Source: Calliopsis andreniformis (taxonomy: Eukaryota; Arthropoda; Insecta; Hymenoptera; Andrenidae). From it: a stretch of 64,000 nt of DNA. Location of the stretch: assembly GCF_051401765.1 (NCBI RefSeq), contig NW_027480544.1:806001-870000 (forward strand). Reading direction: 5' to 3'. Made by a program: the position numbers and the translations under genes. Positions 14,541 to 27,780 of this stretch are shown piece after piece; positions within the stretch are counted from its first letter, which is position 1; every line of letters starts with the position of its first letter. The notes below the pieces were generated by a model. It was not told the DNA's origin. It made no database searches and saw only the letters and a program-made list of their open reading frames with translations.

Positions 14541-17500
14541 GAGAACTGAGGATGAAGGATTGAGGATTGAGGATTGACGATTGGGTATTGATGATTGAAG
14601 AATGAGGATTGACGATTGAGGATTGAGTATTGAGGATTGATGATTGAGTATTGAGGATTGAAGGTTGATGATTCAGGATTGAGGATTGAGGATGAGGGCT
14701 GCGGGTTGAGGATTGAGGTTTGAGGACTGAGGACAGAGGATTGAGGATTGAGAATTGAGGCTGGAGGATTGAGGATTCAGGATTGAGGATTGTGTATTGA
14801 GGATTGAAGAATGAGGATTGACGATTGAGGTTCGAGTATTGAGGATTGAAGATTGAGTATTGAGGATTGAAGGTTGATGATTGAATATTGAGGATTGATG
14901 ATTGAGTATTGAGGATTGAGGATTGAGGATTGAGGATTGATGATTGAAGACTGAGTATTGAGGATTGAAGATTGAGGATTGAGGATTGAGGATTGAGGAT
15001 TCAGGATTGATGATTGAAGACTGAGTATTGAGGATTTAAGATTGAGAATTGAGGATTCAGGATTGAGGATTGAGGATGAGGGCTGAGGGTTGAGGATTGA
15101 GGTTTGAGGTTTGATGATTGAGGATTGAGGACTGAGGATTGGGGATTGAGGACTGAGGATTCAGCATTGAGGGTTGAAGATTTAGGACTGGGGATTGTGG
15201 ATTGAAGATTGAGGATTGAGGATTGAGGATTGATGATTGAAGACTGAGTATTGAGGATTGAAGATTGAGGATTGAGGATTCAGGATTGAGGATTGAGGAT
15301 GAGGGCTGAGGGTTGAGGATTGAGGTTTGAGGTTTGATGATTGAGGATTGAGGACTGAGGATTGGGGATTGAGGACTGAGGATTCGGCATTGAGGATTGA
15401 AGATTGAGGACTGGGGTTGAGGATTGAAGATAGAGGATTAAGGATTGAGGATTGGGGATTGATGATCCAGGATTGGAGATTGATTATTCAGGATTGAAGA
15501 TTGAGGATTGAAGATTGAGGTTTGAGGATTGAGGGTTGAGAACTGAGGATGAGGACTGAGGGTTGAGGATTGAGGTTTGAGGAACGAGGATTGAGGATTG
15601 AGAACTGAGGACTGAGGATTGACGATTGAGTATTGAAGATTGAGGATTGATGACTGAGGATTGAGGATTGAGGATTGAGGATTGAGGATTGAGGATTGAA
15701 GACTGTGTATTGAGGATTGAGGATTGAGAATTGAGTATGAGGACTGAGGGTTGAGGATTGAGGTTTGAGGAACGAGGATTGAGGATTGAGAATTGAGGAC
15801 TGAGGATTGACGATTGAGTATTGAAGATTGAGGATTGATGAGTGAGGATTGAGGATTGAGGATTGAGGATTGAGGATTGAGGATTGAAGATTGAGTATTG
15901 AGGATTGAGGATGAGGGCTGAGGGTTGAGGTTTGAGGTTTGAGGACTGAGGACAGAGGATTGAGGATTGAGAATTGAGGATGGAGGATAGAGGATTGAGG
16001 ATTGAGGAATGGGTATTGAGGATTGAAGAATGAGAATTGACGATTGTGGATTGAGTATTGAGGTTTGAAGGTTGAGTATTGAGTATTGAAGGTTGATGAT
16101 TGAGGATTGAGGATTGATGATTGAGGATTGAGGATTGAGGATTGAGGATTGAGGATTGATGATTGAGAACTGAGGATTGAGGATTGAAGATTGAGGATTG
16201 AGGATTCAGGATTGAGGATTGTGAATGAGGGCTGAGGGTTGAGGATTGAGATTTGAGGACTGAGGACTGAGGATTGAGGATTGAGAACTGAGGATGTAGG
16301 ATTGAGGATTGAGGATTGACGATTGGGTTTTGATGATTGAAGAATGAGGATTGACGATTGAGGATTGAGTATTGAGGATTGAAGATTGAGTATTGAGGAT
16401 TGAAGGTTGATGATTCAGGATTGAGGATTGAGGATGAGGGCTGCGGGTTGAGGATTGAGGTTTGAGGACTGAGGACAGAGGATTGAGGAATGAGAATTGA
16501 GGATGGAGGATTGAGGATTGAGGATTGAGGATTGTGTATTGAGGATTGAAGAATGAGGATTGACGATTGAGGTCCGAGTATTGAGGATTGAAGATTGAGT
16601 ATTGAGGATTGAAGAATGAGGATTGACGATTGAGGTCCGAGTATTGAGGATTGAAGATTGAGTATTGAGGATTGAAGGTTGATGATTGAATATTGAGGAT
16701 TGATGATTGAGGATTGAGGATTGACGATTGGGTATTGATGATTGAAGAATGAGCATTGACGATTGAGGATTGAGGGTTGAGTGTTGAATATTGAGGATTG
16801 AGGATTGTGGATTGAGGATTGAAGATTGAGTATTGATGATTGAGGATTGAGGGTTGAGGGTTGAGGATTGAGGACGAGGGCTGACGGTTGAGGATTGAGG
16901 TTTGAGATTGAGGATTGAGGGCTGAGGATTGAGGACGAGGACAGACGGTTGAGTATTGAGGATTGAGGACTGAGGACAGAGGATTGAGGATTGAGAATTG
17001 AGGATGGAGGATTGAGGATTGAGGATTGAGGATTGTGTATTGAGGATTGAAGAATGAGGATTGACGATTGAGGTTCGAGTATTGAGGATTGAAGATTGAG
17101 TATTGAGGATTGAATGTTGATGATTGAATATTGAGGATTGATGATTGAGTATTGAGGATTGAGGATTGAGGATTGAGGATTGATGGTTGAAGACTGGGTA
17201 TTGAGGATTGAAGATTGAGGATTGAGGATTGAGGATTGAGGATTGAGGATTGATGATTGAAGACTGAGTATTGAGGATTGAAGATTGAGGATTGAGGATT
17301 GAGGATTGAGGTTTGAGAATTGATAATCGAAGATTGAGTATTGAGGATTGAAGATTGAGGTTTGAGGATTGAGGATTGTGGATTGTGGATTGAGGGTTGA
17401 GGGTTGAGGATTGAGGATCGAAGATTGAGTATTGAGGATTGAAGGTTGAGGTTTGAGGATTGAGGATTGAGGGTGGAGGATGAGGGCTGAGGGTTGAGGA

Positions 17501-17950
17501 TTGAGGATTGAGGATTGACGCTTGAGGATAGAGGATCGAGGATGGAGGATTGAAGGCTGAGTATTGAGGATTGAAGATTGAGGATTGAGGATTCAGGATT
17601 GAGGTTTGAGGATGAGGGCTGAGGGTTGAGGATTGAGGATTGAGGATTGAGGATTGAGGATTGAGGATTGAAGACTGAGTATGGAGGGTTGAGGATTGAG
17701 GTTTGAGGAACGAGGATTGAGGATTGAGAATTGAGGACTGAGGATTGACGATTGAGTATTGAAGATTTAGGATTGATGACTGAGGATTGAGGATTGAGGA
17801 TTGAGGATTGAGGATTGAGGATTGAAGACTGAGTATTGAGAATTGAGGATTGAGGATTGAGGATTGAGTATTGAAGACTGAGGATTGATGATTGAGGATT
17901 GAGGATTGAGGATTGAGGATTGAGGATTGAGGGTTGAAGACTGAGTATTG

Positions 17951-18083
17951 AGGATTGAAGATTGAGTATTGAGGATTGAAGAATGAGGATTGACGATTGA
18001 GGTCCGAGTATTGAGGATTGAAGATTGAGTATTGAGGATTGAAGGTTGATGATTGAATATTGAGGATTGAGGATTGAGGATTG
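17951..18083 (+). repeat. Replaced patch inside a duplicated segment
   Basis: Between anchors CTGAGTATTG (17,941, paired with 7,553) and GAGAATCGAAG (18,083, paired with 7,723) this copy holds 132 bp where the partner has 160 bp. The content does not match the partner. It matches the AGGTCCGAG region near 16,600-16,695 in the same copy for about 95 bases. The third copy (about 20,430-20,610) keeps the partner-like version, so the patch is the derived state. Confidence 0.7.
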
Positions 18084-18188
18084 AGAATCGAAGATTGAGT
18101 ATCGAGGATTGAAGGTTGAGGTTTGAGGATTGAGGATTGAGGATTGAGGATGGAGGATGAGGGCTGAGGATTGAGGATTGAGGTTTAA

Positions 18189-18224
18189 GTATTGAATACT
18201 GAGAATTCAGGATATTCTATTGAG
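18189..18224 (+). repeat. 36-bp landmark, domain 1 copy 2
   Basis: Standard domain 1 form with GAATTC at its centre, preceded by GAGGTTTAA. It sits in the right copy of the 10.4-kb duplication. Confidence 0.9.
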
Positions 18225-20714
18225 TATTGAGAATTGAGGATTGATGGTTGAGTATTGAGGATTGAGGGTTGAGTATTGAGGATTGAAGATTGAGGTTTGA
18301 GGATTGAGAATTGAGAATCGAGTATGAGGACTGAGGGTTGAGGATTGAGGTATGAGGAACGAGGATTGAGGATTGAGAATTGAGGAATGAGGATTGACGA
18401 TTGAGTATTGAAGATTGAGGATTGATGACTGAGGATTGAGGATTGAGGATTGAGGATTGAGGATTGAGGATTGAAGATTGAGTATTGAGGATTGAGGATG
18501 AGGGGTGAGGGTTGAGGGTTGAGGTTTGAGGACTGAGGACAGGGGATTGAGGATTGAGAATTGAGGATGGAGGATAGAGGATTGGGGATTGAGGATTGGG
18601 TATTGAGGATTGAAGAATGAGAATTGACGATTGTGGATTGAGTATTGACGTTTGAAGATTGAGTATTGAGGATTGAAGGTTGATGATTGAGAATTGATTA
18701 TTGAGGATTGAGGATTGAGGATTGAGGATTGATGACTGATGATTGAGAACTGAGGATTGAGGATTGAAGACTGAGGATTGAGGACTCAGGATTGAGGATT
18801 GAGAATGAGGGCTGAGGGTTGAGGATTGAGGTTTGAGGACTGAGGACTGAGGATTGAGGATTGAGAATTGAGGATGGAGGATTGAGGATTGAGGATTGAG
18901 GATTGGGTATTGATGATTGAAGAATGAGGATTGACGATTGAGGATTGAGTATTGAGGATTGAAGATTGAGTATTGAGGATTGAAGGTTGATGATTCAGGA
19001 TTGAGGATTGAGGATGAGGGCTGTGGGTTGAGGATTGAGGTTTGAGGACTGAGGACAGAGGATTGAGGATTGAGATTTGAGGATGGACGATTGAGGATTG
19101 AGGATTGAGGATTGTGTATTCAGGATTGAAGAATGAGGATTGACGATTGAGGATTGAGTATTGAGGATTGAAGATTGAGTATTGAGGATTGAAGGTTGAT
19201 GATTGAATATTGAGGATTGATGATTGAGGATTGAGGATTGAGGATTGAGGATTGAGGATTGAGGATTGAGGATTGATGATTGAAGACTGAGTATTGAGGA
19301 TTGAAGATTGAGGATGGAGGATTGAGGATTGAGGATTGAGGATTGATGATCGAAGACTGAGTATTGAGGATTGAAGATTGAGGATTGAGGATTCAGGATT
19401 GAGGATTGAGGATGAGGGCTGAGGGCTGAGGGTTGAGGGTTGACGTTTGAGGACTGAGGACAGAGGATTGAGGATTGAGAATTAAGGATGGAGGATAGAG
19501 GATTGATGATTGAGGATTGGGTATTGAGGATTGAAGAATGAGAATTGACGATTGTGGATTGAGCATTGTGGTTTGAAGATTGAGTATTGAGGATTGAATG
19601 TTGATGATTGAGAATTGATTATTGAGGATTGAGGATTGAGGATTGAGGATTGATGATTGATGATTGAGAACTGAGGATTGAGGATTGAAGATTGAGGATT
19701 GAGGACTCAGGATTGAGGACTGAGAATGAGGGCTGAGGGTTGAGGATTGAGGTTTGAGGACTGAGGACTGAGGATTGAGGATTGAGAATTGAGGATGGAG
19801 GATTGAGGATTGAGGATTGAGGATTGGGTATTGATGATTGAAGAAAGAGGATTGACGATTGAGGATTGAGTATTGAGGATTGAAGATTGAGTATTGAGGA
19901 TTGAAGGTTGATGATTCAGGATTGAGGATTGAGGATGAGGGCTGAGGGTTGAGGATTGAGGTTTGAGGACTGAGGACAGAGGATTGAGGATTGAGATTTG
20001 AGGATGGACGATTGAGGATTGAGGATTGAGGATTGTGTATTCAGGATTGAAGAATGAGGGTTGACAATTGAGGATTGAGTATTGAGGATTGAAGATTGAG
20101 TATTGAGGATTGAAGGTTGATGATTGAATATTGAGGATTGATGATTGAGGATTGAGGAGGGAGGATTGAGGATTGAGGATTGAAGACTGAGTATGGAGGG
20201 TTGAGGATTGAGGTTTGAGGAACGAGGATTGAGGATTGAGAATTGAGGACTGAGGATTGACGATTGAGTATTGAAGATTTAGGATTGATGACTGAGGATT
20301 GAGGATTGAGGATTGAGGATTGAGGATTGAGGATTGAAGACTGAGTATTGAGAATTGAGGATTGAGGATTGAGGATTGAGTATTGAAGACTGAGGATTGA
20401 TGATTGAGGATTGAGGATTGAGGATTGAGGGTTGAAGACTGAGTATTGAGGATTGAAGATTGAGGATTGAAGATTGAGGATTGAGGGTTGAGGATTGAGT
20501 GTTGAAGATCGAGGATTGATGATTGCAGATTGAGGATTGAGGATTGAGGATTGAGGATTGACGATTGAAGATTGAGGATTGGGGATTGAGGATTGAGGAT
20601 TGAGGATTGAGAATCGAAGATTGAGTATCGAGGATTGAAGGTTGAGGTTTGAGGATTGAGGATTGAGGATTGAGGATGGAGGATGAGGGCTGAGGGTTGA
20701 GGATTGAGGTTTAA

Positions 20715-20750
20715 GTATTGAATACTGAGAATTCAGGATATTCTATTGAG
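20715..20750 (+). repeat. 36-bp landmark, domain 1 copy 3
   Basis: Identical to the copy at 18,189 and 2,526 bp from it, reflecting the tandem 2.5-kb unit. Confidence 0.9.
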
Positions 20751-23329
20751 TATTGAGAATTGAGGATTGATGGTTGAGTATTGAGGATTGAGGGTTGAGT
20801 ATTGAGGATTGAAGATTGAGGTTTGAGGATTGAGAATTGAGAATTGAGTATGAGGACTGAGGGTTGAGGATTGAGGTATGAGGAACGAGGATTGAGGATT
20901 GAGAATTGAGGAATGAGGATTGACGATTGAGTATTGAAGATTGAGGATTGATGACTGAGGATTGAGGATTGAGGATTGAGGATTGAGGATTGAGGATTGA
21001 AGATTGAGTATTGAGGATTGAGGATGAGGGGTGAGGGTTGAGGGTTGAGGTTTGAGGACTGAGGACAGGGGATTGAGGATTGAGAATTGAGGATGGAGGA
21101 TAGAGGATTGGGGATTGAGGATTGGGTATTGAGGATTGAAGAATGAGAATTGACGATTGTGGATTGAGTATTGACGTTTGAAGATTGAGTATTGAGGATT
21201 GAAGGTTGATGATTGAGAATTGATTATTGAGGATTGAGGATTGAGGATTGAGGATTGATGACTGATGATTGAGAACTGAGGATTGAGGATTGAAGACTGA
21301 GGATTGAGGACTCAGGATTGTGGATTGAGAATGAGGGCTGAGGGTTGAGGATTGAGGTTTGAGGACTGAGGACTGAGGATTGAGGATTGAGAATTGAGGA
21401 TGGAGGATTGAGGATTGAGGATTGAGGATTGGGTATTGATGATTGAAGAATGAGGATTGACGATTGAGGATTGAGTATTGAGGATTGAAGATTGAGTATT
21501 GAGGATTGAAGGTTGATGATTCAGGATTGAGGATTGAGGACGAGGGCTGTGGGTTGAGGATTGAGGTTTGAGGACTGAGGACAGAGGATTGAGGATTGAG
21601 ATTTGAGGATGGACGATTGAGGATTGAGGATTGAGGATTGTGTATTCAGGATTGAAGAATGAGGATTGACGATTGAGGATTGAGTATTGAGGATTGAAGA
21701 TTGAGTATTGAGGATTGAAGGTTGATGATTGAATATTGAGGATTGATGATTGAGGATTGAGGATTGAAGATTGAGGATTGAGGATTCAGGATTGAGGATT
21801 GAGGATGAGGGCTGAGGGCTGAGGGTTGAGGGTTGACGTTTGAGGACTGAGGACAGAGGATTGAGGATTGAGAATTAAGGATGGAGGATAGAGGATTGAT
21901 GATTGAGGATTGGGTATTGAGGATTCAAGAATGAGAATTGACGATTGTGGATTGAGCATTGAGGTTTGAAGATTGAGTATTGAGGATTGAAGGTTGATGA
22001 TTGAGAATTGATTATTGAGGATTGAGGATTGAGGATTGAGGATTGATGGTTGATGATTGAGAACTGAGGATTGAGGATTGAAGATTGAGGATTGAGGACT
22101 CAGGATTGAGGACTGAGAATGAGGGCTGAGGGTTGAGGATTGAGGTTTGAGGACTGAGGACTGAGGATTGAGGATTGAGAATTGAGGATGGAGGATTGAG
22201 GATTGAGGATTGAGGATTGGGTATTGATGATTGAAGAATGAGGATTGATGATTGAGGATTGAGTATTGAGGATTGAAGATTGAGTATTGAGGATTGAAGG
22301 TTGATGATTCAGGATTGAGGATTGAGGATGAGGGCTGAGGGTTGAGGATTGAGGTTTGAGGACTGAGGACAGAGGATTGAGGATTGAGATTTGAGGATGG
22401 ACGATTGAGGATTGAGGATTGAGGATTGTGTATTCAGGATTGAAGAATGAGGGTTGACAATTGAGGATTGAGTATTGAGGATTGAAGATTGAGTATTGAG
22501 GATTGAAGGTTGATGATTGAATATTGAGGATTGATGATTGAGGATTGAGGAGGGAGGATTGAGGATTGAGGATTGATGATTGAAGACTGAGTATTGAGGA
22601 TTGAAGATTGAGGATTGAGGATTGAGGATTGAGGATTGAGGATTGATGATCGAAGACTGAGTATTGAGGATTGAAGGTTGAGGATTGAGGATTCAGGATT
22701 GTGGATTGAGGATGAGGGCTGAGGGCTGAGGGTTGAGGGTTGACGTTTGAGGACTGAGGACAGAGGATTGAGGATTGAGAATTAAGGATGGAGGATAGAG
22801 GATTGAGGATTGAGGATTGGGTATTGAGGATTGAAGAATGAGAATTGACGATTGTGGATTGAGCATTGAGGTTTGAAGATTGAGTATTGAGGATTGAAGG
22901 TTGATGATTGAGAATTGATTATTGAGGATTGAGGATTGAGGATTGAGGATTGAGGATTGATGATTGAGAACTGAGGATTGAGGATTGAAGGTTGAGTATT
23001 GAGGATTCAGGATTGAGGATTGAGAATGAGGGCTGAGGGTTGAGGATTGAGGTTTGAGGACTGAGGACTGAGGATTGAGGATTGAGAATTGAGGATGGAG
23101 GATTGAGGATTGAGGATTGAGGATTGGGTATTGATGATTGAAGAATGAGGATTGACGATTGAGGATTGAGTATTGAGGATTGAAGATTGAGTATTGAGGA
23201 TTGAAGGTAAATGATTCAGGATTGAGGATTGAGGATGAGGGCTGAGGGTTGAGGATTGAGGTTTGAGGACTGAGGACAGAGGATTGAGGATTGAGAATTG
23301 AGGATGGAGGATTGAGGATTGAGGATTGA

Positions 23330-26300
23330 GGATTGTGTATTGAGGATTGAAGAATGAGGATTGACGATTGAGGATTGAGTATTGAGGATTGAAGATTGAG
23401 TATTGAGGATTGAAGGTTGATGACTGAATATTGAGGATTGATGATTGAGGATTGAGGATTGAGGATTGAGGATTGAGGATTGAGGATTGAAGACTGAGTA
23501 TTGAGGATTGAAGATTGAGGATTGAGGATTGAGGATTGAGGATTGAGGATTGATGATTGAAGACTGAGTATTGAGGATTGAAGATTGAGGATTGAGGATT
23601 CAGGATTGAGGATTGAGGATGAGGGCTGAGGGTTGAGGATTGAGGTTTGATGTTTGATGATTGAGGATTGAGGACTGAGGATTGGGGATTGAGGACTGAG
23701 GATGCAGCATTGAGGATTGAAGATTGAGGACTGGGGTTGAGGATTGAAGATTGAGGATTAAGGATTGAGGATTAGGGATTGATGATCCAGGATTGGAGAT
23801 TGATTATTCAGGATTGAAGATTGAGGATTGAAGATTGAGGTTTGAGGATTGGGGGTTGAGAACTGAGGATGAGGACTGAGGGTTGAGGATTGAGGTTTGA
23901 GGAACGAGGATTGAGGATTGAGAATTGAGGACTGAGGATTGACGATTGAGTATTGAAGGCTGAGGATTGATGACTGAGGATTGAGGATCGAGGATTGAGG
24001 ATTGAGGATTGAGGTTTGAAGACTGTGTATTGAGGATTGAGGATTGAGAATTGGGTATGAGGACTGAGGGTTGAGGATTGAGGTTTGAGGAACGAGGATT
24101 GAGGATTGAGAATTGAGGACTGAGGATTGACGATTGAGTATTGAAGATTGAGGATTGATGACTGAGGATTGAGAATTGAGGATTGAGGATTGAGGATTGA
24201 GGATTGAAGATTGAGTACTGAGGATTGTGGATGAGGGCTGAGGGTTGAGGTTTGAGGTTTGAGGACTGAGGACAGAGGATTGAGGATTGAGAGTTGAGGA
24301 TGGAGGATAGAGGATTGAGGATTCAGGAATGGGTATTGAGGATTGAAGAATGAGAATTGACGATTGTGGATTGAGTATTGAGGTTTGAAGATTGAGTATT
24401 GAGGATTGAAGGTTGATGATTGAGGATTGAGGATTGATGATTGAGGATTGAGGATTGAGGATTGAGGATTGAGGATTGATGATTGAGAACTGAGGATTGA
24501 GGATTGAAGACTGAGGATTGAGGATTCAGGATTGAGGATTGTGAATGAGGGCTGAGGGTTGAGGATTGAGATTTGAGGACTGAGGACTGAGGATTGAGGA
24601 TTGAGAACTGAGGATGAAGGATTGAGGATTGAGGATTGACGATTGGGTATTGATGATTGAAGAATGAGGATTGACGATTGAGGATTGAGTATTGAGGATT
24701 GAAGATTGAGTATTGAGGATTGAAGGTTGATGATTCAGGATTTAGGATTGAGGATGAGGGCTGCGGGTTGAGGATTGAGGTTTGAGGACTGAGGACAGAG
24801 GATTGAGGATTGAGAATTGAGGATGGAGGATTGAGGATTGAGGATTGAGGATTGTGTATTGAGGATTGAAGAATGAGGATTGACGATTGAGGTTCGAGTA
24901 TTGAGGATTGAAGATTGAGTATTGAGGATTGAAGGTTGATGATTGAATATTGAGGATTGATGATTGAGTATTGAGGATTGAGGATTGAGGATTGAGGATT
25001 GATGATTGAAGACTGAGTATTGAGGATTGAAGATTGAGGATTGAGGATTGAGGATTGAGGATTCAGGATTGATGATTGAAGACTGAGTATTGAGGATTTA
25101 AGATTGAGAATTGAGGATTCAGGATTGAGGATTGAGGATGAGGGCTGAGGGTTGAGGATTGAGGTTTGAGGTTTTATGATTGAGGATTGAGGACTGAGGA
25201 TTGGGGATTGAGGACTGAGGATTCAGCATTGAGGATTGAAGATTGAGGACTGGGGATTGTGGATTGAAGATTGAGGATTGAGGATTGAGGATTGAGGATT
25301 GAGGATTGATGATTGAAGACTGAGTATTGAGGATTGAAGATTGAGGATTGAGGATTCAGGATTGAGGATTGAGGATGAGGGCTGAGGGTTGAGGATTGAG
25401 GTTTGAGGTTTGATGATTGAGGATTGAGGACTGAGGATTGGGGATTGAGGACTGAGGATTCAGCATTGAGGATTGAAGATTGAGGACTGGGGTTGAGGAT
25501 TGAAGATTGAGGATTAAGGATTGAGGATTGGGGATTGATGATCCAGGATTGGAGATTGATTATTCAGGATTGAAGATTGAGGATTGAAGATTGAGGTTTG
25601 AGGATTGAGGGTTGAGAACTGAGGATGAGGACTGAGGGTTGAGGATTGAGGTTTGAGGAACGAGGATTGAGGATTGAGAATTGAGGACTGAGGATTGACG
25701 ATTGAGTATTGAAGATTGAGGATTGATGACTGAGGATTGAGGATTGAGGATTGAGGATTGAGGATTGAGGATTGAAGACTGTGTATTGAGGATTGAGGAT
25801 TGAGAATTGAGTATGAGGACTGAGGGTTGAGGATTGAGGTTTGAGGAACGAGGATTGAGGATTGAGAATTGAGGACTGAGGATTGACGATTGAGTATTGA
25901 AGATTGAGGATTGATGTGTGAGGATTGAGGATTGAGGATTGAGGATTGAGGATTGAGGATTGAAGATGGAGTATTGAGGATTGAGGATGAGGGCTGAGGG
26001 TTGAGGTTTGAGGTTTGCGGACTGAGGACAGAGGATTGAGGATTGAGGAATGGGTATTGAGGATTGAAGAATGAGAATTGACGATTGTGGATTGAGTATT
26101 GAGGTTTGAAGATTGAGTATTGAGTATTGAAGGTTGATGATTGAGGATTGAGGATTGATGATTGAGGATTGAGGATTGAGGATTGAGGATTGAGGATTGA
26201 TGATTGAGAACTGAGGATTGAGGATTGAAGATTGAGGATTGAGGATTCAGGATTGAGGATTGTGAATGAGGGCTGAGGGTTGAGGATTGAGATTTGAGGA

Positions 26301-27780
26301 CTGAGGACTGAGGATTGAGGATTGAGAACTGAGGATGTAGGATTGAGGATTGAGGATTGACGATTGGGTTTTGATGATTGAAGAATGAGGATTGACGATT
26401 GAGGATTGAGTATTGAGGATTGAAGATTGAGTATTGAGGATTGAAGGTTGATGATTCAGGATTGAGGATTGAGGATGAGGGCTGCGGGTTGAGGATTGAG
26501 GTTTGAGGACTGAGGACAGAGGATTGAGGATTGAGAATTGAGGATGGAGGATTGAGGATTGAGGATTGAGGATTATGTATTGAGGATTGAAGAATGAGGA
26601 TTGACGATTGAGGTCCGAGTATTGAGGATTGAAGATTGAGTATTGAGGATTGAAGGTTGATGATTGAATATTGAGGATTGACGATTGAGGATTGAGGATT
26701 GAGGATTGAGGATTGAGGATTGATGATTGAAGACTGAGTATTGAGGATTGAAGATTGAGGATTGAGGATTGAGGATTGAGGATTGAGGATTGAGGATTGA
26801 TGATTGAAGACTGAGTATTGAGGATTTAAGATTGAGGATTGAGGATTCAGGATTGAGGATTGAGGATGAGGGCTGAGGGTTGAGGATTGAGGTTTGAGGT
26901 TTGATGATTGAGGATTGAGGACTGAGGATTGGGGATTGAGGACTGAGGATTCAGCACTGAGGATTGAAGATTGAGGACTGGGGATTGTGGATTGAAGATT
27001 GAGGATTAAGGATTGAGGATTGGGGATTGAGGATCCAGGATTGGAGATTGATTATTCAGGATTGAAGATTGAGGATTGAGGATTGAGGATTGAGAATTGA
27101 GAATTGAGGGTGAGGACTGAGGGTTGAGGATTGAGATTTGAGGAATGAGGATTGAGGACTGAGGATTGAGGATTGAGGATTGAGGATTGAGGATTGAGTA
27201 TTGAAGATTGAGTATTCATGACTGAGGATTGAGGATTGAGGATTGAGGATGGATGATTGAAGATTGAGTATTGATGATTGAGGATTGAGGATTGAGGACT
27301 GAGGATTGAGGATTGAGGATTGAAGATTGAGGATTGGGGATTGAGGATTGAGGTTTGAGGATTGAGGATTGAGGATTGAGGATTGAAGATTGAGTATTGA
27401 GGATTGTGGATGAGGGCTGAGGGTTGAGGTTTGAGGTTTGAGGACTGAGGACAGAGGATTGAGGATTGAGAGTTGAGGATGGAGGATAGAGGATTGAGGA
27501 TTGAGGAATGGGTATTGAGGATTGAAGAATGAGAATTGACGATTGTGGATTGAGTATTGAGGTTTGAAGATTGAGTATTGAGGATTGAAGGTTGATGATT
27601 TAGGATTGAGGATTGATGATTGAGGATTGAGGATTGAGGATTGAGGATTGAGGATTGATGATTGAGAACTGAGGATTGAGGATTGAAGACTGAGGATTGA
27701 GGATTCAGGATTGAGGATTGTGAATGAGGGCTGAGGGTTGAGGATTGAGATTTGAGGACTGAGGACTGAGGATTGAGGAT
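23330..27780 (+). repeat. 4.5-kb segmental duplication, right copy (partner 10,050-14,540)
   Basis: This is the second copy of the 10,050-14,540 block, with three ATCCAGG landmarks (23,781, 25,537, 27,029) spaced as in the partner once the 35-bp deletion near 26,040 is allowed for. A distinctive change is GAGGATCC at 27,029, where the partner has GAGTATCC at 13,788. Confidence 0.85.

Larger units (their letters stand above)
1673..15494 (+). repeat. ATCCAGG landmark, left group of seven copies
   Basis: Copies begin at 1,673, 3,987, 5,073, 10,505, 12,261, 13,788 and 15,461. Each reads GATGATCCAGGATTGGAG (GAGTATCC at 13,788), followed by ATTGATTATTCAGG, about 34 bases in all. It is in register with the heptamer (GATGATC, CAGGATT, GGAGATT, GATTATT), so it is a run of diverged units and not an insertion. 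It is normally preceded by GGATTAAGGATTGAGG. Confidence 0.85.
15220..20150 (+). repeat. 5-kb segmental duplication, right copy (partner 4,830-9,790)
   Basis: This is the second copy of the 4,830-9,790 block. It is nearly identical apart from scattered substitutions and one replaced stretch at 17,951-18,083. Near 20,156 (GAGGAGGGAGG) it stops and a further partial copy of the 7.26 kb region begins. Confidence 0.85.
17640..22690 (+). repeat. Tandem pair of a ~2.5-kb higher-order unit
   Basis: Two head-to-tail copies, about 17,640-20,156 and 20,157-22,690, align at offsets of 2,512-2,526. Anchors are GTATGGAGGG at 17,679 and 20,191, the 36-bp landmark at 18,189 and 20,715, and ACGTTTGAAG at 18,648 and 21,174. 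A third copy of the same unit starts near 7,260. The unit therefore exists both as a single segment and as a tandem pair within the window. Confidence 0.8.
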
